The notes under the pieces were generated by a model. That model was not told the origin of the DNA. It did no database searches and worked only from the letters and a program-made list of their open reading frames with translations. Below are positions 14,359-22,303 of a stretch of 50,275 nt of DNA, piece by piece; the stretch's first letter is position 1, and every line of letters starts with the position of its first letter. The DNA comes from a virus, in IMG/VR virus record IMGVR_UViG_3300045010_000280, positions 1 to 50,275 of that record. One strand, written 5' to 3'. The position numbers and the translations under genes are program-made.

Positions 14359-17016
14359 TTATTTAGTCAGATCAACCAGTTCACATGCCCCAGCCGCGCA
14401 GCTGAAAGTCTGGGTTCCTGTGGTGTTGTCTTCCTTCTCATACTTGGACAATTCGCTCCAATCAACATCCTTTGGAAGCTTGGCAAGCATGGTTTCGTAC
14501 TGCTCCTTGGTGCAGTCTTCATAAGGAGCCTGACGATAGGTGTGGTCTGAGTGCGGAAGAAACGAAATACCGCTGATCTCGTCAAAGTGCTTATAGACCC
14601 AGGCCCCGACTTCCATCCACTCCTCGTCACGAACAGTGATGGTGACGCTTGGCTTGTGTTCGCACCAGTACTGCTGATAGGTGAGCCAGAGTTGTAACTG
14701 TTCAAGAGCAGTCATGTCATTACGGGTGATGCAATGCTCAGGAGCCTTCATTGGGAATGAGAAGACCACTGTGTGGTTTGGCTTCATGACGCATGGCTCG
14801 GCAGGGAATCCCTTGTCAATCATAAACTGGCAGATTGGATCCTTGCGGTCAGCGCGAACACGACGAATGTAATAACTAGCGTGACGAGCATGAATACCTG
14901 AAGCAGCATCTACTAATTGTGAAACTGTGCCAGAAGGTTTGCAACAAGTGATTGCAGCAGACTCGTTGATCTTTAGCTTATGGGCATATTCCTTATTGGT
15001 ATCCACCGCAACATGGCGTAGATGCTCAAGTAGATCGGGTAGATCACCAGCACGGCCATTAGTGATCTCGTTGTCCATGATACCAGTCAGAGACACCCCA
15101 AGCAGACGCTCTTCTTCACAGTTCTTCTTCCAGTCACTTGACAGATAACGGAAGTTAGTAAGTGTAGATTGGAATGTACCAAGAATGGTAGCAAGACGAA
15201 CCTTACGAGCAAGAGTATCTGGAGTATCGTCAGCACGAATCACGACTTCAGATAGATTACAAAACTCACGATCACGCAAAATAATTTCTGAGCAATTATG
15301 TACTATGATAAAGTCTGCAACAAAATTGTGTGTTTCTTCTACCGTCAAATCATACACATCAGTTATAGGACCGTCAGTAATTTCTTCTACTGTAGCATAC
15401 TGGTGCAGATTCGATTTCAGTTCTTCTGGCATCGAAACAATTGTTTTTGTTCCGTGGCGGCTCAATGTTCCACTAACAAATCCATACTTTCCGCTTTCCA
15501 TATAACCTGTAACCATATGATTGTTCGGCTGATTTAGAGCAGTTACTCTAGCATGTTCTGAATGAGACAAACATTCCAAATTATCGATAGAGTTGTTATA
15601 GGTGTCGCCATCAATATGGTGAATATCATATCCGTTTGGAATTTTCCCATATTGGCTTTCATAAACCAAACGATGTTCCATAATAAAATCACGCTTGTCT
15701 TGCGTCGAAAGTTTTACTCCTGAATATGCTGCCCCTCTTCTATTTCTGACTAGATGAACTACTCTATCTCCAATCTCAATATTCTGTGCTTCCACCCAAC
15801 CACGACCAACAATATAGATCTTATGATCTGGAGTACAGGTTAAGACTTTACCAGAAGAGATATGAACTTTGATGGTTTTTGTATTCTTCTTGCTAATCCA
15901 CGACGCTGATGCTTTACGGATGCATAGCTTTCCATCTTTGCCCATGGAATATACCATAGTTGGTTCAGTGATATCTTTGATCTTTACTCGACCATTAATA
16001 GTCTCGACCATAGTATCTGGGTGAAGACATGGATTTGTGCCAAACTCATAGTTTGGATTGCGACGATCACCAAGACGTTTGATCTGATTCTTTGCAGCCT
16101 GACGATTGAAGATACCGCGCTCACCACTCTTACTCTTCACAAGAGCAACCCATTCGTCCATGAATGTTTCCATGTCTGGCTTGCTCTTATATGAAGCAGA
16201 GTTATTTGCTAGTGCGCGTTGACCATTCTTCTCCCACCATGCTCCACTCTTTGCATTACGCATGCGGTCATCGTCAAGTGACGATAAAGAGATAAGAGCA
16301 GAACGACGAACACCCCCGACAACTACAATTTCAGCAATTTTGCATACGATATCGTGGCATTCGACCGTAGTGAGCTTTCTACCAGCCGCCTTACGGAAGG
16401 TTTCAACGGTAAATCGGAAAAGGTCTTCCAAAGGTTCAGGTCCCGATGCTCGTCCACCGAAGATTTTAAGTCTCGCTCCAGCAGGACGAATTTTTGAAAT
16501 GTCCCATCGCGGAATCTGACCACCAATGAGTAGCGAGAAGAGTTCTTTGTAAGCCTTGGCCCAGCCAATCTTAGAGTCCTCCACAACAATGAGCGAATCA
16601 CTGTCGGTAAATTCTTCAGCAATAGTAGGAAGTTTTTCAACGAAATCCCTTTCGACGGAGAATCCAACACCTGTACCGCACATTAAGATATATAGAATCT
16701 CATCAAACGAGCGAACCTTGCTCGTAGAAACATAAGAGCAATTATACCCTGCTACATGGTCGCGCTCCAATGCCTCGCCTGCGGTCATGAGGCAGCGCAT
16801 AGACGGCATCACTTCCAAATTCAGAACAGCTGTTTCAAGCTCCTTGCGTAGATCCTTGGACAACTTGTAGTTGCAGCTTTCCTTGAGGTGCTTTTCAAAG
16901 AAGTCGAAGTAACGAGTTACAGTTTCGTTCCACGACTCCCTTCGTGTTTCCTCATCGATCCAACGAGCATAACGGGAAGCGTGAATAAAACTCTGATATG
17001 GAGTTGGTAGTGACAT
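14359..17016 (-). CDS. nrdJ: Class II (B12-dependent) ribonucleotide reductase interrupted by an intein
   Basis: The 885-residue precursor becomes about 640 residues after removal of the intein at 330-574. The extein resembles monomeric adenosylcobalamin-dependent RNR. It has NCS (Cys93), GTNP-CSEI with the radical-site Cys directly after the intein (Cys575), a second active-site Cys 11 residues later (Cys586) as in the L. leichmannii enzyme, and a C-terminal redox pair (CAAGAC, 873 and 878). It reduces ribonucleotides to deoxyribonucleotides with thioredoxin-type electron donors and needs cobalamin from the host. No metal-radical subunit gene is nearby, as expected for class II. An AAGGA Shine-Dalgarno precedes the ATG. 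ThyX lies just upstream. Confidence 0.9.
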   Translation of the reverse strand: MSLPTPYQSFIHASRYARWIDEETRRESWNETVTRYFDFFEKHLKESCNYKLSKDLRKELETAVLNLEVMPSMRCLMTAGEALERDHVAGYNCSYVSTSKVRSFDEILYILMCGTGVGFSVERDFVEKLPTIAEEFTDSDSLIVVEDSKIGWAKAYKELFSLLIGGQIPRWDISKIRPAGARLKIFGGRASGPEPLEDLFRFTVETFRKAAGRKLTTVECHDIVCKIAEIVVVGGVRRSALISLSSLDDDRMRNAKSGAWWEKNGQRALANNSASYKSKPDMETFMDEWVALVKSKSGERGIFNRQAAKNQIKRLGDRRNPNYEFGTNPCLHPDTMVETINGRVKIKDITEPTMVYSMGKDGKLCIRKASASWISKKNTKTIKVHISSGKVLTCTPDHKIYIVGRGWVEAQNIEIGDRVVHLVRNRRGAAYSGVKLSTQDKRDFIMEHRLVYESQYGKIPNGYDIHHIDGDTYNNSIDNLECLSHSEHARVTALNQPNNHMVTGYMESGKYGFVSGTLSRHGTKTIVSMPEELKSNLHQYATVEEITDGPITDVYDLTVEETHNFVADFIIVHNCSEIILRDREFCNLSEVVIRADDTPDTLARKVRLATILGTFQSTLTNFRYLSSDWKKNCEEERLLGVSLTGIMDNEITNGRAGDLPDLLEHLRHVAVDTNKEYAHKLKINESAAITCCKPSGTVSQLVDAASGIHARHASYYIRRVRADRKDPICQFMIDKGFPAEPCVMKPNHTVVFSFPMKAPEHCITRNDMTALEQLQLWLTYQQYWCEHKPSVTITVRDEEWMEVGAWVYKHFDEISGISFLPHSDHTYRQAPYEDCTKEQYETMLAKLPKDVDWSELSKYEKEDNTTGTQTFSCAAGACELVDLTK
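15295..16029 (-). other. Intein with HNH homing endonuclease, inside nrdJ
   Basis: 245 residues from Cys330 to Asn574 of the precursor. It begins CLHPDTMVETINGRVKI (block A) and contains TPDHKIYI (block B with the TxxH motif). It ends VYDLTVEETHNFVADFIIVHN followed by Cys (blocks F and G, His-Asn|Cys). Residues about 447-490 carry an HNH homing domain (EHRLVYESQYG, GYDIHHIDGDTYNN, NLECLSHSEH). All splicing residues are present, so it should be active. It interrupts the codon pair at the radical-generating cysteine, so no active enzyme forms before splicing. Confidence 0.93.
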
Positions 17017-17039
17017 ATGAAAATCCTTAAAGTTGTGGC

Positions 17040-17067
17040 ATTCTAGCCGTGTTGGATATTTAGTCGA
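17040..17067 (-). promoter_or_regulatory. Sigma70-like promoter for nrdJ
   Basis: TCGACT (17062-17067), a 16-bp spacer, and TAGAAT (17040-17045) on the minus strand. The predicted start leaves a leader of about 18 nt containing AAGGA before the ATG at 17016. Confidence 0.5.
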
Positions 17068-17070
17068 TAT

Positions 17071-17775
17071 TTACTTGGTAAGTTCAGCCCAAGAGACTGG
17101 AAAATAAGGCTGAATTAGGTTGCCAATGGCATTTGCGTATTCCCGAACCTCCCATTGAGCATGGGGGTCGATTCTTTGCTTAAAAACACGCGCATAAGCT
17201 GCCAGAGAACCAGTCCAATACCATTCGGTGTATGTACCCTGGGGTAGAACGAACCGGGCCTGTTCTGGAGCAATCCCAGCCTTTAAAAGGCCATTGTAGC
17301 GATTGAGAGCCAAGGTTATCGATTCCTTATAGTCTTTAGTAAGCAAAACACAATCAAGCCCTTCTTCCAAAAAATCTTCCGAACCCTGCTTGGCTCCATT
17401 TGTGGGCTTGGAACGCCACTTTGGAATGTAAATTTCTGGTTCTTCGGTTACATACCGACGAGAAATTTCGTTCTCAACGAATCCTACCTTGTGCTTAAAA
17501 AGTTGAGCACGAATAGAAATAGGAGCCTTGGTGTGAAGCATAATCTGAGGATGGGCAAAGGGAGTCCAATGCTTATGCTTGGCCAGATAAGAAATAAGCT
17601 TCGTATCCTTGTTCGATAGCGTCTTACCAATAATTGATTCGGTCCAGTTCTGTTCTCCATCCCAAGATGATTCCTTGTGGAAAGAAACTCTGGCCGCATT
17701 TACAACCGTCAAATCAGAACCCATCACTTCGATGAGTCGAACAAACCCCTTGTCTAGCACATTTACTTTTTCCAT
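17071..17775 (-). CDS. thyX: Flavin-dependent thymidylate synthase
   Basis: A 234-residue protein with the ThyX core QLFKHKVGFVENEISRRY (91-108). The family motif is RHRx7S; here the first triplet is KHK and the Ser105 within NEISRR is kept. Lys substitutions occur in phage ThyX proteins as I recall. It methylates dUMP to dTMP using methylene-tetrahydrofolate, FAD and NADPH. T4 uses an unrelated thymidylate synthase, so this is a replacement. It overlaps the primase gene by 13 bp and has a GAGG Shine-Dalgarno 8 nt before the ATG. With RNR and dUTPase it forms a dNTP supply set. Confidence 0.93.
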   Translation of the reverse strand: MEKVNVLDKGFVRLIEVMGSDLTVVNAARVSFHKESSWDGEQNWTESIIGKTLSNKDTKLISYLAKHKHWTPFAHPQIMLHTKAPISIRAQLFKHKVGFVENEISRRYVTEEPEIYIPKWRSKPTNGAKQGSEDFLEEGLDCVLLTKDYKESITLALNRYNGLLKAGIAPEQARFVLPQGTYTEWYWTGSLAAYARVFKQRIDPHAQWEVREYANAIGNLIQPYFPVSWAELTK

Positions 17776-18770
17776 TTCATAAACCTCAATTTTGCTTCAA
17801 GTCCAGAGTGCGTATTGGAGCGTATCATAGCCATCGGATCACCAAACGCAAGAACATAATCGTTAATATCCTTGACCTTAACATCTGGCCAAATAAGAAT
17901 CTTATGACCCTTCTCAATGACAGTTTCCATAAACGCACATATCTGTTTATTGCGCTTCTCGTTGTCAAAGACATAGATCACCTCGCTGTTCGCAATCTTC
18001 TCAGGAAGCTTCATGTCCCCGGCAGCACCAACCATCGCAAGAGCGTTAGGTAGAAAGATGCTGTCAATCGGTCCTTCTGTGATGTAGATTGGTTGTTCTG
18101 GATTTACTCTCCAAAGTCCATACCATAATTTTTCCACCGAATCTTTCTTGAGAGTAATATAGCGGATTTTGGAATCTGCTTCCAACGCACGACCTTGAAC
18201 TCCGATAAGTTCTTTTGAGTCGTTGTAGAATGGGATGACCAATCTTGGCTCTCTCTTGAGTTCGTAGTCACCGCTAAAGCCCTTGGCAACTTCGGAGAAG
18301 TCTTCGGCGTAATAAAAGTAGCAGAACGATTCGTCAGGGATCTTTCGCTTCTCAAGATATTTGACGATTGGATGTGCAAAATCAAGGTCACAAACATTGA
18401 CGCAATTCTTAGGCACTTCGAATGTAGTGATCTTTTTAGTTGGAACAAAGAGATCTTCCTGCTTTGGTTTCTTGTAATTTGATCTTCCATTTTCACCTTG
18501 TGTAAATCTCTTAAAAGCATACTCCTTGGCAAGCAATGGATTGATCGCTTCAAGGAAATTGTACATGTTTGTTCCGTGGCCACAATTGTGGCAACGGAAA
18601 AAGAAGTCATTACCCTTTTGGTAGAAATACCCACGGGCAATGTTCTTACGCTTCTTGGAATCGCCGCAGAAGGGACATCGACAATTGGCAAGATTATCCT
18701 TCTTCCACTTGAATTTCTTCAAGTATTCTGAAGCAATGTTAATAAACACCTTGTCGATATATGCGCTCAT
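17763..18770 (-). CDS. 61: DnaG-type primase (T4 gp61 homologue)
   Basis: A 335-residue protein with an N-terminal zinc-binding domain (CPFC at 32-35, CHNC at 60-63) and a TOPRIM-like region in the second half (YITEGPIDSIFL, then VIYVFDNEKRN). This is the DnaG/gp61 arrangement for RNA primer synthesis at the fork. It follows the helicase gene, as in T4, and the two act together as the primosome. The ATG chosen overlaps the helicase stop (ATGA); an in-frame TTG 9 nt earlier is less likely. Confidence 0.9.
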   Translation of the reverse strand: MSAYIDKVFINIASEYLKKFKWKKDNLANCRCPFCGDSKKRKNIARGYFYQKGNDFFFRCHNCGHGTNMYNFLEAINPLLAKEYAFKRFTQGENGRSNYKKPKQEDLFVPTKKITTFEVPKNCVNVCDLDFAHPIVKYLEKRKIPDESFCYFYYAEDFSEVAKGFSGDYELKREPRLVIPFYNDSKELIGVQGRALEADSKIRYITLKKDSVEKLWYGLWRVNPEQPIYITEGPIDSIFLPNALAMVGAAGDMKLPEKIANSEVIYVFDNEKRNKQICAFMETVIEKGHKILIWPDVKVKDINDYVLAFGDPMAMIRSNTHSGLEAKLRFMKWKK

Positions 18771-20164
18771 ATAGTCCAATCGTTCACTTTGACTAACTTA
18801 GGAATTTCACGCGGAGAATAGCCTTGGCCGTATCCATCGGGATTGTTCTGATTGGAATCGGCAATGCCATCTTGTTCATCTCGTTTGGCATCATACAGCT
18901 TCATCTTGGAGCGGTCAATACCAATTACAAACTTTTTATTCACAGTCGCACTATTGTAACGATTCTTGAGTTGCTTGACTAGAATCTGACCAGTCTGCTC
19001 TAGATCTTCTGTGCTGATAAGAGCAACAAAGAAATCTGCTGTGGCAGGAAGACCAAACGACTCTGAGGTGTCTTCAAGACCGAAATCGCTATTAGCAAAT
19101 CCAGTTCGATTGACCTGAGTTGCCGAGAATATTGGTACATTGTATTCTACAGCCAATCCGCGAAGTTCTTCTGCAACAGACTTGATATAGAAGTAGCTGT
19201 TTGTGTTTGCGTTTTGCTTGATTCTAGCAGAAGAGCAGATGTTGATGTAGTCAACAAAGATAACATCTGGAACAAATCGCTTCTTGATCTTGAGTTCGTC
19301 AAGAAGATACTTAAAGTTAGCCACTGATGCACTGGCAGTAGGATATTCCTTGATGATTAACTTACCATGCACCTTTTTCTTCAGTTGCTCCATCTTCTTG
19401 TCGTAAATATTCTTTGGAAGATCTTTTAGACTATCCAAAGTGATGTCTAGAAGATTAGCATCAATTCGCTCTGCGATTCTTTCTTCTGCCATTTCGCATG
19501 TGATATACAGAACATTCAGATTCTGTACAAGACAATTTGCTGCATGGTGGCAGAGGAATAGAGACTTACCCACACCCGTACCAGCCATTATGATGTTGAG
19601 AGTCTTTGACGGGACTCCACCGCCAGTGATGGCATTGAAGAATTCAAGATCAAACGGAATACGCTTCTCTAACTGATGATAGAACTCAAAGCGTCGATCA
19701 GCATCATCAATGTAGTCGTGACCAATATGGTTGTCAAATGACACAGACAGAGCATTAGAAAGAATACTAGGGATTGCGTTCTTTGTATGTGTCTTTGATT
19801 TTCCATCGAAAATATGAATAGAATCCATAATAGCATTATAAACGGCCTTATCCTTTACATGATTCTCAGTCTGTTCAATCAGCCAAGTTAGATCGGTCTG
19901 TTCTGGATTGGAATACAAAGATTCAACACACTTGGAGCATTCCGAGAACTCGTCTTCTGAAACAAGGTCAAGCTTACCAAGGCTGATATCAAGAGCCTCC
20001 CTTGTGGGGAGGCTGTTATACTTAGTAATAAATTCTGAAACCAGATTGAAGATCTTTTTATTTACATTGTTACTGAAATATTCTTCCTTGAGGAATGGAT
20101 GTACTTTACGAACATATTGCTCATTCGTTGCCAGATTCTTCAATATAACTGATTCCATCGTCAT
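18767..20164 (-). CDS. 41: Replicative DNA helicase (T4 gp41, DnaB family)
   Basis: A 465-residue protein. Residues 1-130 match the DnaB N-terminal domain, and the RecA-like motor has Walker A GTGVGKS (195-201), an FVDYINIC Walker B and an ATQVNR sensor motif. It unwinds the lagging-strand template 5' to 3' and binds the gp61 primase. It starts ATGACGATGG, overlapping the end of the upstream gene by 44 bp. Position directly before the primase is as in T4. No loader (gp59) is seen in the window. Confidence 0.93.
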   Translation of the reverse strand: MTMESVILKNLATNEQYVRKVHPFLKEEYFSNNVNKKIFNLVSEFITKYNSLPTREALDISLGKLDLVSEDEFSECSKCVESLYSNPEQTDLTWLIEQTENHVKDKAVYNAIMDSIHIFDGKSKTHTKNAIPSILSNALSVSFDNHIGHDYIDDADRRFEFYHQLEKRIPFDLEFFNAITGGGVPSKTLNIIMAGTGVGKSLFLCHHAANCLVQNLNVLYITCEMAEERIAERIDANLLDITLDSLKDLPKNIYDKKMEQLKKKVHGKLIIKEYPTASASVANFKYLLDELKIKKRFVPDVIFVDYINICSSARIKQNANTNSYFYIKSVAEELRGLAVEYNVPIFSATQVNRTGFANSDFGLEDTSESFGLPATADFFVALISTEDLEQTGQILVKQLKNRYNSATVNKKFVIGIDRSKMKLYDAKRDEQDGIADSNQNNPDGYGQGYSPREIPKLVKVNDWTI

Positions 20165-20438
20165 TGATTACCTCTCCATCAAAGCCATCACCGATCATGC
20201 TATTCTGTTCTTCTAGAAACTGAACTAGAAGATTGCCTACGACGTTGTTGAACTCTTCCTTTTCTGACTCAAGGATTGTACCCTTAACTACGTCATAGTT
20301 AAAGTTTAAAAGAAGATTATTATCCTTCTCTTCAAGTCTTACAATTCCATATTGAATTGCAATGCCCTTAAATCTGCCTTCATCAATTTCGATATGAGCA
20401 TTTCCATCCCCTTCATTTTGAATAATATTAAACTTCAT
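20121..20438 (-). CDS. Hypothetical acidic protein
   Basis: A 105-residue acidic protein with no recognised motif ([20 protein letters not shown], mixed beta strands, then a Glu/Asp-rich tail). The start at 20438 overlaps the upstream stop by 11 bp and is favoured over the longer extension, which runs antisense-like through the upstream gene. It lies between uvsX and gene 41, where T4 has the unrelated gene 40. Confidence 0.6.
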   Translation of the reverse strand: MKFNIIQNEGDGNAHIEIDEGRFKGIAIQYGIVRLEEKDNNLLLNFNYDVVKGTILESEKEEFNNVVGNLLVQFLEEQNSMIGDGFDGEVINDDGISYIEESGNE

Positions 20439-20691
20439 ATTCTTCTGCTCTTTCTTTTGCTTCTTCGATTGACATGTCTTCGATGAAGCAAGGAGTTCCA
20501 GAGCCAACCCAGGCTCCAATGATATTGAACTCAAAATACTCCTGTGCTTCATCAAAAGTCATACCATCTGCCATCAAATTTTCAATGATCTTTTTTTGGC
20601 TATATGCTGCGATTGGTTCGTTTTGGCCAAATCTCCACATGAAACCAATAAAAGCGTTGTCGTGACCATCGCAAAATAAAATTTCACCCAT
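20428..20691 (-). CDS. Hypothetical small protein following uvsX
   Basis: An 87-residue protein beginning [22 protein letters not shown]. It is acidic, with a helical C-terminus ([15 protein letters not shown]). Its ATG overlaps the uvsX stop by 8 bp, so it is probably coupled to UvsX translation. The beta-rich N-terminus with GHDNA resembles small phage proteins conserved in position, but I know no function. The longer in-frame extension would overlap uvsX by 38 bp and is not needed. Confidence 0.6.
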   Translation of the reverse strand: MGEILFCDGHDNAFIGFMWRFGQNEPIAAYSQKKIIENLMADGMTFDEAQEYFEFNIIGAWVGSGTPCFIEDMSIEEAKERAEEYEV

Positions 20692-21694
20692 ACTTAAAAT
20701 CCTCTTGAACGCGCTCATCAATTTTCTTTAGAATCTCCTGAGTGAAATACTTCTCAGGCTCTTCGTTGATATGCTTTTCAAACACTTTTGTACCATCAGG
20801 AAGCTCAATCTTAGTAGAGTTCTTCTTGAAGATACCGTAATCCAAGGCAAGGTCAACAAGACCGTAATAACGGTTCAAGCCGCTATCGAAATTTAGTTGA
20901 ACCTGAACGATCTTGTTCTCCTTGGTTAGTCGGCTCTTGTAAAGTTTGCAAGTAATTAGATTACCTACAACTTCATCGTCCTGCTTATCCTTCTTCTTGG
21001 ACAGAGTTACGATAGTAGAAGCCGCATATTTTAGACCAGATCCACCACCAAGTTCCTTAGTTGGAACATAGGCTCCTACTACATCGTAGGTATGGTTTGT
21101 CATAATCATGGGAATCTTGGCCTTGCCAAGCTTCAGCGTTAGAACGCGGAAGGTTCCCTTGATGACTTGTGCGCGTGTCATATCGCGGGTATTCTTACCT
21201 TCAGCAACATCATTCATTTCCTTGGCAGTGCTTAACATGCCTAGCGAGTCAAGAACAATCATCATTGGCTTGCGCTCAGATTCGTCTGTCGCAAGAACCT
21301 TATCAACGATTGTCAGGCACTGGTGGCGGAATTCTTCGACTGTCTCCACCGGAAACACGGCAACCCGCTTTGGGTCAACTCCGCGCTCAGTAAACATGTC
21401 GCTGGTTACTGCTTGTTCTGTATCGAAGTAAAGAACGATACCTTCTGGATTCGCTTCCAGAAATTGTGCAACAACACCAATACTGAAGTAAGTCTTGCCA
21501 GTAGCAGATTCACCAGCCAAACAGGTAATTTTGTTACTAGGTAAACCATCGAATAGGCTACCAGATAACAGAGCATTAAAAGCATAAGACCCAGTATCAA
21601 TATAGCCGCAAACGTCAGATCCATCAAGTCCATCTTCGACTTTACTTGCGAATTTGTTTCCTGAGACATTAATCATTTCCTTTAAAAAGTCCAT
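20684..21694 (-). CDS. uvsX: UvsX recombinase (RecA family)
   Basis: A 336-residue protein with Walker A GESATGKT (61-68), Walker B-type MIVLDSLG and the L2-region pattern [11 protein letters not shown]. It matches the T4 UvsX layout of strand-exchange proteins, which coat single-stranded DNA and drive recombination-dependent replication. It sits between the small gene at 21694 (TAATG overlap) and the helicase block. A candidate UvsY is not recognised in the window. Confidence 0.93.
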   Translation of the reverse strand: MDFLKEMINVSGNKFASKVEDGLDGSDVCGYIDTGSYAFNALLSGSLFDGLPSNKITCLAGESATGKTYFSIGVVAQFLEANPEGIVLYFDTEQAVTSDMFTERGVDPKRVAVFPVETVEEFRHQCLTIVDKVLATDESERKPMMIVLDSLGMLSTAKEMNDVAEGKNTRDMTRAQVIKGTFRVLTLKLGKAKIPMIMTNHTYDVVGAYVPTKELGGGSGLKYAASTIVTLSKKKDKQDDEVVGNLITCKLYKSRLTKENKIVQVQLNFDSGLNRYYGLVDLALDYGIFKKNSTKIELPDGTKVFEKHINEEPEKYFTQEILKKIDERVQEDFKYG

Positions 21695-22260
21695 TACTTA
21701 TTTTCCTTAATATCATAGTAGTAATTATCATCATGTCCGTCAATGATCCATCGATCACTTTCTCCCTCACATCTCCAACTAGTATTATCAACTTTGAAAT
21801 CGGGTTTTGTAGGGAAAGGTTTAGTTACAAATGACATATTCTTCCAATACACCCTATTATTTGGTTGTAGTGTGTAGTTGCCGTTATCCAAAGCAATCAT
21901 ATGAAGACATTTATATTGAGATGGTTCGTCGGAATAAGAATTGCGATACCAATCAAATGTCATAACGTATTCTCCCCAATGCTCTGACTTATCTTTGAGA
22001 ATAACCTTTGATCTTGTATCAAACAAAGCATCATATTCTACAACAGAAACATTTTCGTGAAAGCAATCCCACAACTGCAAGTAATCAAGAGGCATTAAGG
22101 GAGCGTCTTGTTTCCAACAAAGCATATGTATTGGCACTCTACTTCTTACCAAACCATAATCAGTCATTACATGAAAAGTCATAGCACTTCCAGAACAAGA
22201 TTGTGCTCCAAAGACCATAACTTTATCAAATTCACCAATATGGTCTTGGTGCTGATACAT
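21694..22260 (-). CDS. Conserved phage protein of unknown function
   Basis: A 188-residue protein conserved, as I recall, in many T4-like and other aquatic phages next to DNA polymerase or recombinase genes. The pattern includes [54 protein letters not shown] and a closing [13 protein letters not shown]. It is beta-rich with many Trp and Asp; no activity is known. The start at 22260 has an AAGGA Shine-Dalgarno 5 nt upstream and gives a 43-nt gap to gene 43. A longer extension would overlap gene 43. Confidence 0.7.
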   Translation of the reverse strand: MYQHQDHIGEFDKVMVFGAQSCSGSAMTFHVMTDYGLVRSRVPIHMLCWKQDAPLMPLDYLQLWDCFHENVSVVEYDALFDTRSKVILKDKSEHWGEYVMTFDWYRNSYSDEPSQYKCLHMIALDNGNYTLQPNNRVYWKNMSFVTKPFPTKPDFKVDNTSWRCEGESDRWIIDGHDDNYYYDIKENK

Positions 22261-22303
22261 GTGTTCCTTGCGAAGAAAGCAATAAAATTGATTAATGTTT
22301 ACG

